64,000 nt of DNA from Rhodopseudomonas palustris (GTDB lineage Bacteria > Pseudomonadota > Alphaproteobacteria > Rhizobiales > Xanthobacteraceae): contig NZ_CP140155.1 in NCBI RefSeq assembly GCF_034479375.1, positions 2,852,001-2,916,000 on the forward strand, read 5' to 3'. Shown piece by piece: positions 36,580 to 46,045 of this stretch. Position 1 is the first letter of the stretch. Each line of letters opens with the position of its first letter. The position numbers were made by a program, and so were the translations under genes. The notes under the pieces are model-generated. The model made no database searches, was not told where the DNA came from, and saw only the letters and a program-made list of their open reading frames with translations.

Positions 36580-38910
36580 TCAGGCCGCCTGCGCGGCCTT
36601 GGCGTCCTGAATCGCGCGCCACACCTTCTCCGGTGTCAGCGGCGTGTTCAGCGAGGTGACGCCGAGCGGGGCCAGCGCGTCGAGCACGCCATGGACGACG
36701 CAGGGCGGGCCGCCGATCGCGCCGGATTCGCCGCAACCCTTGGCGCCGAGCGGATTGGTGCGGCACGGCGCCGACGGATCGAGCGTGACGTCGATCGGCG
36801 GCAGATTGTCGGCGCGCGGGATGCAGTAATCCTGATAGCTCGCGGTCAGCAACTGGCCGTCGTCATTGTAGGCCGCGCCTTCGTACAGCGCTTGTCCCAC
36901 GCCCTGCGCGACGCCGCCGTGGATCTGCCCTGCGACCAGCATCGGGTTCACCGCATTGCCGACATCGTCGACCGTGGTGTAGCGCACCACGCGGCTGACG
37001 CCGGTCTCCGGATCGACCTCGACCTCGCAGATATGCGCGCCGTTCGGCCAGCTCGGGCCGTCGACTTCGCCGCTGCTGTCGACGCTGAGCTTGGTGCCTT
37101 TCTCCTTGGCGGCGATCTCGAACAGGCTGATCTTGCGATCGGTGCCGGCGATGGTCAGCGTGCCGCCGGCATATTCGATGTCCTCGACCGAGGCTTCGAG
37201 AATGTTGGCGGCCTTCTCGCGCGCCTTGGCGATCATGTCGACGGTCGACACCGCGACCGCGGTGCCGCCGACGAACAGCGAACGCGAGCCGACGCTGCCG
37301 ATGCCGTGTCCGAGATCGGTGTTGCCCTGGACCACGTCGATGCTGTCGATCGGGATTTCCAGCGCCGCGGCGATCATCTGCGAATAGGCGGTCTCCAGCC
37401 CCTGCCCCATCGCCTGCGTCGCCGAATGCAGCACGATGCGCCCCTCGGCGGTGGCGTGCAGGCTGACCTTCTCGACATGGGCGCGGCCGCCGGTCCATTC
37501 GATGTAGCTGGTGACGCCGCGGCCGTAGAGCAGGCCCTTCTTCTGCGCCTCCTTCTTGCGCGCCTTGAAGCCGTCCCAGTCGGACAGTTCGGTTGCGCGC
37601 TCCATCAGATGCGCGAAGGCGCCGCTGTCGTACACCTGCCCGACCGCGTTGGTGTAGGGCAGTTGCGTCGGCTTGATGTAGTTGACCTTGCGGATCGCGC
37701 GCGGGTCCATCTTGAGCTGTCGCGCGGCGGCGTCCATCAAGCGCTCGATGATGTACACGGCTTCGGGACGGCCGGCGCCGCGATAGGCGCCGACCGGTGC
37801 GGTGTGGGTCATCACCGCCTTGATGTCGAAATGCACCAGCGGCAGATCGTAGACGCCGGTCTGCACGAACGGCCCGAGCACCAGCGGAATGATCACGCCG
37901 GCGCCGGCGAGATAAGCCCCGGTGCCGCCGAGCGAGGAGACCCGATAGGCCAGCACCTTGCCCTTGGCGTCGAGCGCGATCGACGCCGTCGAGGTCAGGT
38001 CGCGGCCATGGGTGCCGCCGACGAATTCGTCGGTGCGGTCGCCGCGCCAGCGCACCTTGCGGTTCAGCTTCACCGCCGCATAGGCGACCAGGCCATCTTC
38101 CGGAAACAGCCCGGTCTTCTGGCCGAAGCCGCCGCCGATGTCGCCGACCAGTACCTGGATCGAGTCCTTCGGCCGCTTCAGGATCGCGTCGGCCAGCGTG
38201 TCGCGGGTGGTCGCCGGGGTCTGCGACTGCACGTGCAGGATCAGCCGGCCGGTCTTCTTCTCGATCTCCGCAATGGTCGCGCGCGGCTCCATCGCCGACG
38301 GCACCAGCCGCTGGCTGACGATGTCGAGCGAGACGGTGTGGGCGGCCTTGGCGAAGGCTTCATCGACCTTGGCGGCGTCGCCATAGCTCATCGCCGCGAC
38401 GATGTTGTCGGGCGCGGTGTCGACCACCACCGGCGCGCCGGGCTGGATCGCCGCGGTCGGATCGGTCACCGCCGGAAGTTCGTCATACTCGACAGCGACC
38501 GCCTCGGCCGCCGCCTGCGCCGCGGCCTGCGAATTCGCAATCACGGCAGCGACCGGCTCGCCGACGAAGCGGACGATCTCGTGCGCCAACAGCCGCCGCG
38601 GCGGCAGCGCCATCGGCGAACCATCGGGCCGCTTGAAGATCGGCAGCGTCGGGATCGTGCCGACATCGTCCGCGACCAGATCGGCGCCGGTCAGCACCGC
38701 CTCCACGCCCGGCATCGCCCGCGCCGCCTCGGTGTCGATCGAGACGATCTTGGCGTGCGCATGCGGCGAGCGCAGCACCACCAGCCACAACGCGCCGTCG
38801 GCGGGCTTGTCGTCGAGATAGCGCCCGTGTCCGGTGACGAGCCGCTGATCCTCGAGACGCTTGACGGGCTGACCCGCGCCGAACCGCATGGTGCCGGGAA
38901 GAATGTTCAT
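36580..38910 (-). CDS. Molybdopterin-binding large subunit, xanthine dehydrogenase / form II CoxL family
   Basis: A 776-residue molybdenum hydroxylase catalytic subunit. GHGRYLDDKPADGALWLVVLRSPHAHA and VGEPVAAVIA form the N-terminal domain. Moco-binding motifs are VGDIGGGFGQK, GAYRGAGRPEA and, near the end, the catalytic Glu in GAKGCGESGAIG. AYRGAGR marks form II (putative aldehyde or other oxidase), not true CO dehydrogenase, which has AYRCSFR. The usual FAD and Fe-S subunits are not adjacent. The start at 38910 is likely; a second ATG is at 38889. Confidence 0.88.
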   Translation of the reverse strand: MNILPGTMRFGAGQPVKRLEDQRLVTGHGRYLDDKPADGALWLVVLRSPHAHAKIVSIDTEAARAMPGVEAVLTGADLVADDVGTIPTLPIFKRPDGSPMALPPRRLLAHEIVRFVGEPVAAVIANSQAAAQAAAEAVAVEYDELPAVTDPTAAIQPGAPVVVDTAPDNIVAAMSYGDAAKVDEAFAKAAHTVSLDIVSQRLVPSAMEPRATIAEIEKKTGRLILHVQSQTPATTRDTLADAILKRPKDSIQVLVGDIGGGFGQKTGLFPEDGLVAYAAVKLNRKVRWRGDRTDEFVGGTHGRDLTSTASIALDAKGKVLAYRVSSLGGTGAYLAGAGVIIPLVLGPFVQTGVYDLPLVHFDIKAVMTHTAPVGAYRGAGRPEAVYIIERLMDAAARQLKMDPRAIRKVNYIKPTQLPYTNAVGQVYDSGAFAHLMERATELSDWDGFKARKKEAQKKGLLYGRGVTSYIEWTGGRAHVEKVSLHATAEGRIVLHSATQAMGQGLETAYSQMIAAALEIPIDSIDVVQGNTDLGHGIGSVGSRSLFVGGTAVAVSTVDMIAKAREKAANILEASVEDIEYAGGTLTIAGTDRKISLFEIAAKEKGTKLSVDSSGEVDGPSWPNGAHICEVEVDPETGVSRVVRYTTVDDVGNAVNPMLVAGQIHGGVAQGVGQALYEGAAYNDDGQLLTASYQDYCIPRADNLPPIDVTLDPSAPCRTNPLGAKGCGESGAIGGPPCVVHGVLDALAPLGVTSLNTPLTPEKVWRAIQDAKAAQAA

Positions 38911-38988
38911 GCCGCTTCCTTTGTTGCTTGCTTGGGAGCGGTTTTAGCGGAGAAGGCGGCGGTAAGCCAAGAGGGGGGCCTCTCTGGC

Positions 38989-39105
38989 GTCATTCCGGGG
39001 CGCTCGCGGAGCGGGCGAACCCGGAATCTCGACATTCAGGTCACCCGCGTTCAACGCAGAACATCTTCAGATTCCGGGTTCGCGCTACGCGCGCCCCGGA
39101 ATGAC
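38989..39105. repeat. Family A palindrome, unit 1
   Basis: GTCATTCCGGGGCGC and GCGCCCCGGAATGAC are inverted ends; inner arms are CCCGGAATCT and AGATTCCGGG. Head of the first tandem unit. Confidence 0.8.
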
Positions 39106-39428
39106 TGCCCGTAGCAAAGCGCCCTCTTCTCCCCTCCCCCTTGCGGGGAGGGCTATCGCATATGGACTTCGAGGCTATTGCACCGGGCTCTCTTCACCCT
39201 CCCCTGGAGGGGGAGGGTCGGCACGCAGCCCGCAGAGCGGGATGCGTGCCGGGGTGGGGTGAGAAGCGGGCACGGCGGACGAACTCTTCGCCACCCCACC
39301 CCGCTCGCTGACGCGAGCGACCCTCCCCCTCCAGGGGAGGGTGATGCTCGTCGCGACCGCGAACTTCCATATGCCTGCGGGAAGGGGAGCAGGCCGCGGC
39401 TGATTGGAGTCACTGTACCCCCACGGCT

Positions 39429-39547
39429 GTCATTCCGGGGCGCTCGCCGAGCGAGCGAACCCGGAATCCCGACATTCAGGTCACCCGCGCGTTCAACGCA
39501 GAACATCTCCAGATTCCGGGTTCGCGCTACGCGCGCCCCGGAATGAC
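39429..39547. repeat. Family A palindrome, unit 2
   Basis: Nearly identical to unit 1 with small substitutions (for example CCCGACATTCAGG in place of TCGACATTCAGG). Head of the second tandem unit. Confidence 0.8.
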
Positions 39548-39870
39548 TGCCCGTAGCAAAGCGCACTCTTCTCCCCTCCCCCTTGCGGGGAAGGCTATCG
39601 CATATGGACTTCGAGGCTATTGCACCGGGCTCTCTTCACCCTCCCCTGGAGGGGGAGGGTCGGCACGCAGCCCGCAGAGCGGGATGCGTGCCGGGGTGGG
39701 GTGAGAAGCGGGCACGGCGGACGAACTCTTCGCCACCCCACCCCGCTCGCTGACGCGAGCGACCCTCCCCCTCCAGGGGAGGGTGATGCTCGTCGCGACC
39801 GCGAACTTCCATATGCCTGCGGGAAGGGGAGCAGGCCGCGGCTGATTGGAGTCACTGTACCCCCACGGCT

Positions 39871-39989
39871 GTCATTCCGGGGCGCTCGCGGAGCGAGCGA
39901 ACCCGGAATCCCGACGTTCAGGGCACCCGCGCGTTCAACGCAGAACATCTCCAGATTCCGGGTTCGCGCTACGCGCGCCCCGGAATGAC
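39871..39989. repeat. Family A palindrome, unit 3
   Basis: Third copy, with GACGTTCAGGGCACC where unit 2 has GACATTCAGGTCACC. It is followed by only a short unit remnant. Confidence 0.8.
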
Positions 39990-40063
39990 TGCCCGTAGCA
40001 AAGCGCTCTCTTCTCCCCTCCCCCTTGCGGGGAGGGGAGCAGGCTGCGGCGCGCGGCTAAGAC

Positions 40064-40939
40064 CTACGCAATCTCCGCCAGCACCGCCTCGACCGCCTTT
40101 CGCTCGTCCGCCGTCAGCGCGGCTTGCGGCGGCACCGGGTCGCCGACGTCGTAGCCCTGCAGCGCGAGGCCGGCCTTGATGCAGGCGGCGAGGTTGAATT
40201 TGGCGAAGGCTTCGTTGACGCGCCACAGCCTGCGCTGCAAACTCAGCGCTTCGTCCCAGCGCTGCGCCTTGCACAACTCGTAGAGCGCAACGCTCTGGCG
40301 CGGCGCGATGCAGGCCGGGCCGGCCATCCAGCCGACGCCGCCGATCAGCATCACCGCGGCCGGAATATGCGCCGAGGCCGAGAACACCCGCAACGAATCG
40401 CCGCAACGATTCATGATCGACAGCAGCCGGCCGGTGTTGGTCGAGGCGTCCTTGATGTAGCGGATGCGCGGATGCTCAGCGAGCCGCGCGATCACGTCGA
40501 GCGTCAGATCCGAGCGCTGGAATTGCGGATTGGTGTAGATCACCACCGGAATATCGACCGCGTCGGCGATCGCCCGGAAGTAACTCTCGATCTGCGCGTC
40601 CTTCAGCGGAAAATACGCCTCGAGAATCGCCAGGATGCCGTCGGCGCCCTGTTGCTCGTAGGCTTTCGCTTGCGCCACCGCATCCGCGGTCGAGGTCGAG
40701 GCGACGCCGGCGACCACCGGCACGCGGCCGGCGGCGGCCTCGATCGACGCCTGCACCACGGCCTTGCGCTGCGCCGCATCCAGATAGGCGAATTCGCCGG
40801 TCGAGCCGAGCGGCGTCAACCCGTGCACGCCGGCCTTGATCAAATCGTCGCAGAGCCGGCCGAGCACATCGCCGCGGACCCGGCCGTCGGACCCGAGGGG
40901 AGACACCAGATAGGGAAAAACGCCTCGAAATTCAGTCAT
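40064..40939 (-). CDS. DapA-family aldolase / lyase
   Basis: A 291-residue TIM-barrel class I aldolase of the dihydrodipicolinate synthase superfamily. [10 protein letters not shown], the pyruvate-binding [17 protein letters not shown] (Tyr) and the Schiff-base Lys in IRYIKDAST are all visible. The divergent C-terminus and a lone position argue against the housekeeping DapA; a sugar-acid aldolase or similar is likely. The ATG at 40939 was preferred to 40951. It is divergent from the oligopeptidase gene. Confidence 0.85.
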   Translation of the reverse strand: MTEFRGVFPYLVSPLGSDGRVRGDVLGRLCDDLIKAGVHGLTPLGSTGEFAYLDAAQRKAVVQASIEAAAGRVPVVAGVASTSTADAVAQAKAYEQQGADGILAILEAYFPLKDAQIESYFRAIADAVDIPVVIYTNPQFQRSDLTLDVIARLAEHPRIRYIKDASTNTGRLLSIMNRCGDSLRVFSASAHIPAAVMLIGGVGWMAGPACIAPRQSVALYELCKAQRWDEALSLQRRLWRVNEAFAKFNLAACIKAGLALQGYDVGDPVPPQAALTADERKAVEAVLAEIA

Positions 40940-41067
40940 TTGCAGAACCACTTGCTGTGCGACGGTGACACCGGAACCGGCCGCGGCCTATCGACATCAA
41001 TCCGGCGCGCGCCGCAAGCGCCAAACTCTGCTAAGCCAACCGCATCCGCATGCAACGAGACCCGCTC

Positions 41068-43176
41068 ATGACCCTGTCCCCGCCCCGCGACGCCACGCCT
41101 CCCGTCGCGCCGCGCCGTCCGCACGCCTTCACCACCCACGGCATCACCATCAACGACGACTATGCCTGGCTGAAGGACCCGAACTGGCAGGAGGTGCTGC
41201 GCGATCCGGCGCTGCTCGATCCCGACATCCGCGCCTATCTCGAAGCCGAGAACGGCTACACCGACAGCGTGCTCGGCCACACCGACGCGCTGCAGAAGAC
41301 GCTGGTCGCGGAAATGCGCGGGCGGATCAAGGAAGACGATTCCAGCGTGCCGCAGCCGGACGGGCCTTACGCTTACTTGCGCAAATATCGCGAGGGCGGG
41401 CAGCATCCGCAGTACGGCCGCGAGCCGCGCGACGGCGGCGAGATCGACATCATCCTCGACGGCGACCAACTGGCGAAGGGCACCGAGTATTTCGAATTCG
41501 GCGGACGGCGGCATTCGCTCGACCACAAGCTGGAAGCCTGGAGCGCCGACACCAAGGGCTCGGAATACTACACCATTCGCGTGCGCGACTGGACGACCAG
41601 GCAGGACCTGCCCGACGTCGTCGAGGAGACCGACGGCGGCGTGGTGTGGACCGCGGATTCGAGCGCGTTCTTCTACGTCAAGCTCGACGACAATCATCGC
41701 CCGATGCAGATCTGGCTGCACAAGCTCGGCACCGCGCAGGCCGACGACCTGCTGGTGTACGAGGAGCAGGACGCCGGCTGGTTCACCCACATCCACGAGA
41801 GCAGCAGCGGACGTTTCTGCGTGATCGCCGGCGGCGACCACGAGACCTCGGAGCAGCGGCTGATCGACGTCGCCGATCCGACCGCGCCGCCGCGCCTGGT
41901 CGCGGCGCGCGAACTCGGCGTGCAGTATTCGATCGCCGATCGCGGCGACGAACTGTTCATCCTCACCAATGCGGACGACGCGATCGACTTCAAGATCGTC
42001 ACCGCGCCGCTGGCCGCGCCGACGCGCGACAATTGGCGCGATTTGATCCCGCATCGCGAAGGCATCTACATCATCGACTTCGACCTGTTCGCCGGCCACA
42101 TGATGCGGCTGGAACGCGCCAACGCGCTGCCGTCGGTGACGATCCGCGACCTCGCAAGCGGCGATGAGCACGCCATCGCCTTCGACGAGGCCGCCTACTC
42201 TCTCTCGGCCTCCGGCGGCTGGGAATTCGACACCACGGTGATGCGGTTCTCCTACTCGTCGATGACGACGCCGTCCGAAGTCTACGACTACGACATGGCG
42301 ACGCGCGAGCGGGTGTTGCGGAAGCGCCAGGAGATTCCATCGGGTCACAATCCCGCGGACTACGTCACCACGCGGATCATGGCGAAGGCGGACGACGGCG
42401 CCGAGGTTCCGGTGTCGCTGCTGCATCGCAAGGGGCTCGCGCTCGACGGCAAGGCGCCGCTCTTGCTGTACGGCTACGGCTCCTATGGCCACGCGATGCC
42501 GGCGGGCTTCTCGGCCAACGCGCTGTCGCTGGTCGATCGCGGCTTCGTCTACGCCATCGCGCACATCCGCGGCGGCGCCGACAAGGGCTGGGGCTGGTAT
42601 CTCGACGGCAAGCGCGAGAAGAAGACGAACTCGTTCGACGATTTCGCCGCCTGCGCCCGCGCGCTGATAACAGCGAACTACACCTCGGCGAAACGCATCG
42701 TCGCCCATGGCGGCAGCGCCGGCGGCATGCTGATGGGCGCGGTCGCCAACCGCTCGGGCGAGTTGTTCGCCGGCATCGTCGCCGAGGTGCCGTTCGTCGA
42801 CGTGCTCAACACCATGCTCGACGACACCCTGCCGCTGACGCCGCCGGAATGGCCGGAGTGGGGCAATCCGATCGAGAGCGAAGCCGACTTCAAGACGATT
42901 CTGTCCTACTCGCCCTACGACAACGTCGCGGCGACGAACTATCCGGCGATCCTCGCGATGGGCGGCCTCACCGATCCGCGCGTCACCTATTGGGAGCCGG
43001 CGAAATGGGTGGCGCGGCTGCGCGCGACCATGACCGGCGGCGGCCCGGTGCTGCTGCGCATCAACATGGGCGCCGGCCACGGCGGCGCATCGGGTCGATT
43101 CAGCCGGCTCGACGAGGTCGCGATCGTCTACGCCTTCGCTTTGTGGGCGGTCGGGCTCGCGGATTCCGCTGCCTGA
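41068..43176 (+). CDS. S9 family oligopeptidase (oligopeptidase B-like)
   Basis: About 702 residues. An N-terminal beta-propeller (about 70-410) leads into the peptidase domain. The nucleophile Ser is in IVAHGGSAGGMLMG, Asp in GLTDPRVTYWEP, and His in GAGHGGASGR, close to the usual GxGH. GYGSYG and AHIRGGADKGWGWY are prolyl-oligopeptidase hallmarks. Such enzymes cut peptides under about 30 residues in the cytoplasm, often after basic residues. An ATG at 41050 is an alternative start. Confidence 0.92.
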   Translation: MTLSPPRDATPPVAPRRPHAFTTHGITINDDYAWLKDPNWQEVLRDPALLDPDIRAYLEAENGYTDSVLGHTDALQKTLVAEMRGRIKEDDSSVPQPDGPYAYLRKYREGGQHPQYGREPRDGGEIDIILDGDQLAKGTEYFEFGGRRHSLDHKLEAWSADTKGSEYYTIRVRDWTTRQDLPDVVEETDGGVVWTADSSAFFYVKLDDNHRPMQIWLHKLGTAQADDLLVYEEQDAGWFTHIHESSSGRFCVIAGGDHETSEQRLIDVADPTAPPRLVAARELGVQYSIADRGDELFILTNADDAIDFKIVTAPLAAPTRDNWRDLIPHREGIYIIDFDLFAGHMMRLERANALPSVTIRDLASGDEHAIAFDEAAYSLSASGGWEFDTTVMRFSYSSMTTPSEVYDYDMATRERVLRKRQEIPSGHNPADYVTTRIMAKADDGAEVPVSLLHRKGLALDGKAPLLLYGYGSYGHAMPAGFSANALSLVDRGFVYAIAHIRGGADKGWGWYLDGKREKKTNSFDDFAACARALITANYTSAKRIVAHGGSAGGMLMGAVANRSGELFAGIVAEVPFVDVLNTMLDDTLPLTPPEWPEWGNPIESEADFKTILSYSPYDNVAATNYPAILAMGGLTDPRVTYWEPAKWVARLRATMTGGGPVLLRINMGAGHGGASGRFSRLDEVAIVYAFALWAVGLADSAA

Positions 43177-43225
43177 ACTTTGCCACCAGTTTGCCGCAAC
43201 CCTCCTTCATCCGCAGAGATCGCTC

Positions 43226-44521
43226 ATGGCCGCACCAAAACCGCCCGGATTTGAGACACTTAGCCTGCACGCCGGGCAACACCCCGACCCGCTGACCGGA
43301 TCGCGCGCCGTCCCGATCTATCAGACCACATCCTACGTCTTCCAGGACACCGATCACGCCGCCGCTTTGTTCAACATGGAGCGGCCCGGACATCTATACA
43401 CGCGCATCTCCAACCCGACCACCGCGGTGCTGGAAGAGCGCATCGCCGCGCTGGAAAACGGCGTCGGCGCAGTCGCGACCGCAAGCGGCATGGCCGCGCT
43501 GCATCTTGCGATCGCAACGTTGCTGAACGCCGGCGATCACATCGTCGCGTCGTCGTCGCTGTATGGCGGCACGATCAACCTGCTCGCGCACACGCTGCCG
43601 CGCTTCGGCATCACCACGAGCTTCGTGAAGCCGCGCGATCACGACGGCCTCAGGGCTGCTATCAAGCCCAACACACGGCTGATGATCGGCGAGACCATCG
43701 GCAATCCCGGGCTCGAAGTGCTCGACATCCCGAAGGTCGCGGCGATCGCGCATGACGCGAAGATCCCGCTGTTGATCGACAACACCTTTGCGACGCCCTA
43801 TCTGAGCCAGCCGATCGCGCTCGGCGCCGACATCGTGATGCATTCGGCGACCAAATGGCTCGGCGGCCACGGCATCGCGATCGGCGGCGTGCTGGTCGAT
43901 GGCGGCCGGTTCGACTGGCGCGGCTCGGGCAAGTTTCCGACGCTGACCGAACCCTATGCGGGCTATCACGACGTCGTCTTCGACGAACAGTTCGGCCCGC
44001 CGGCTTTCATCATTCGCGCGCGAATGGAAGGGCTGCGGGACTTTGGTGCTTGTCTGTCGCCGACCAATGCGTTCCAGTTGCTGCAGGGCGTGGAAACGCT
44101 GTCGGTGCGGATGGACCGACATGTCGCCAACACCGGAGCGGTGCTCGATTTCCTCGGAAGCAACAAGGCGGTCGAGTGGGTGCTGCATCCGACGCTGGAA
44201 AGCCATCCGGACTACGCGCTCGCGAAAGAGCTGCTGCCGAACGGCGCCGGCTCGATCGTGTCGTTCGGCATCAAGGGCGGCCGCGCCGCCGGGCGCAAGT
44301 TCATCGAGGCGCTCAAGCTGACCAGCCACCTCGCCAATGTCGGCGACGCCAAGACGCTGGTGATCCATCCGGCCTCGACCACGCATCAGCAGATGAGCGC
44401 GGAGCAGTTGACGACCGCCGGGATCGGCGAGGAATTGATCCGCCTGTCGGTCGGCATCGAAACCGCCGACGACATCATCGCTGATCTGGCGCAGGCGCTG
44501 CGCGTCTCGCAGAAGGTGTAA
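43226..44521 (+). CDS. metY: O-acetylhomoserine sulfhydrylase
   Basis: A 431-residue PLP enzyme of the Cys/Met metabolism family that makes homocysteine from O-acetylhomoserine and sulfide. FETLSLHAGQHPDPLTGSRAVPIYQTTSY opens it, the PLP Lys is in VMHSATKWLGGHG, and THQQMSAEQL is typical of the MetY branch. An AGAGATCGCTC upstream serves as ribosome site. A hydrolase gene follows after 3 bp. Confidence 0.93.
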   Translation: MAAPKPPGFETLSLHAGQHPDPLTGSRAVPIYQTTSYVFQDTDHAAALFNMERPGHLYTRISNPTTAVLEERIAALENGVGAVATASGMAALHLAIATLLNAGDHIVASSSLYGGTINLLAHTLPRFGITTSFVKPRDHDGLRAAIKPNTRLMIGETIGNPGLEVLDIPKVAAIAHDAKIPLLIDNTFATPYLSQPIALGADIVMHSATKWLGGHGIAIGGVLVDGGRFDWRGSGKFPTLTEPYAGYHDVVFDEQFGPPAFIIRARMEGLRDFGACLSPTNAFQLLQGVETLSVRMDRHVANTGAVLDFLGSNKAVEWVLHPTLESHPDYALAKELLPNGAGSIVSFGIKGGRAAGRKFIEALKLTSHLANVGDAKTLVIHPASTTHQQMSAEQLTTAGIGEELIRLSVGIETADDIIADLAQALRVSQKV

Positions 44522-44524
44522 GCC

Positions 44525-45307
44525 ATGCAGCTCAATGTCAACGGAATCGACACCTTCGTCGCCACCGGCGGCAAGCCGTTCGATGCGTCTCTGCCCGCTG
44601 CCGTGTTCATTCACGGCGCCGGCTTCGATCATTCGGTATGGGCGCTGCAGACGCGGTGGTTTTCGCATCACGGCTTTGCCGTGCTGGCGCCCGACCTGCC
44701 CGGCCACGGCCGCTCCGGCGGCGCCCCGCTGAAGACCATCGCCGAGATGGCCGACTGGATCGCCGCGCTGCTCGACGCAACGCGCGCGCAGCCGGCCAGG
44801 CTGATCGGCCATTCGATGGGTTCGCTGATCGCGCTGGAAGCCGCTGCGCGGCATCCGGCGAAGGTGGCGTCACTGGCGCTGATCGGCACCACATCGACGA
44901 TGACGGTCGGACCCGATCTGCTGAAGGCCGCGGAGGCGAACGATCCCGCCGCGATCGACATGATGACGATCTGGGGCCTTGGCCCCGACGCCGAGATCGG
45001 CGGCAATCTCGCGCCCGGCCTGTGGATGCACGGCGGCTCGGTGCGCGTGCTCGAGGCCAACAAGCCCGGCGTGATCTTCAACGATCTGTCGGCCTGCAAC
45101 GACTACAAGGACGCGCTGACGGCGGCCGCGAAGGTCAGCGTGCCGGCGCTGTTCATTCTCGGCGAACGCGACATGATGACGCCTTCGCGCAACGGCAAGA
45201 CGCTCGCGGCCGCGGTGAGCGGCGCGCGCACGATCGTGCTGAAGGGCGCCGGCCACACCATGATGGTCGAGCGGCCGGACGAGGTGCTGAAGGCGTTGCA
45301 GCAATGA
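44525..45307 (+). CDS. Alpha/beta hydrolase
   Basis: A 260-residue hydrolase with FIHGAGFDHSVW (oxyanion), LIGHSMGSLIAL (Ser), ILGERDMMTPS (Asp) and GAGHTMMVE (His). It is close in layout to 3-oxoadipate enol-lactonase or peroxidase-like hydrolases; the substrate is unclear. It begins 3 bp after metY and is probably in the same operon. Confidence 0.87.
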   Translation: MQLNVNGIDTFVATGGKPFDASLPAAVFIHGAGFDHSVWALQTRWFSHHGFAVLAPDLPGHGRSGGAPLKTIAEMADWIAALLDATRAQPARLIGHSMGSLIALEAAARHPAKVASLALIGTTSTMTVGPDLLKAAEANDPAAIDMMTIWGLGPDAEIGGNLAPGLWMHGGSVRVLEANKPGVIFNDLSACNDYKDALTAAAKVSVPALFILGERDMMTPSRNGKTLAAAVSGARTIVLKGAGHTMMVERPDEVLKALQQ

Positions 45308-45340
45308 ACTTCGGGCGCGTCGCGGGGTAGCACGCGCGCG

Positions 45341-46031
<691 letters not shown>

Positions 46032-46045
<14 letters not shown>

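Larger units (their letters stand above)
38989..40035. repeat. ~440-bp block in tandem: two full units and a shortened third
   Basis: The same sequence restarts at 38989, 39429 and 39871 (steps 440 and 442). Each unit begins with a family A palindrome. It then holds a foldback with perfect 26-bp inverted arms (39195-39220 and 39318-39343 in unit 1), and ends in TGCGGGAAGGGGAGCAGG and GGAGTCACTGTACCCCCACG. The third unit joins the first part to GGGGAGCAGGCTGCGG and lacks the foldback. The block fills nearly all of 38911-40063 and has no real gene. Confidence 0.9.

Noticed and set aside
36691..39114. 807-codon frame antisense to the molybdenum hydroxylase
   Set aside because: High GC at third positions opens long antisense frames. 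The protein is Arg/Asp/Gly-rich with no fold, while the opposite strand has clear Moco motifs.
39178..39988. Two near-identical 122-codon reading frames on the plus strand (and matching ones on the minus strand)
   Set aside because: They lie inside the tandem palindromic block and repeat with it. Composition is Arg/Pro-rich and no ribosome site or family is evident.
38989..40035. Possible CRISPR array because of regular repeats
   Set aside because: Units are 440 bp, few, and have no short spacers or cas genes.
40936..43080. 714-codon frame antisense to the oligopeptidase
   Set aside because: Same GC effect; the sense strand has a complete S9 catalytic triad.
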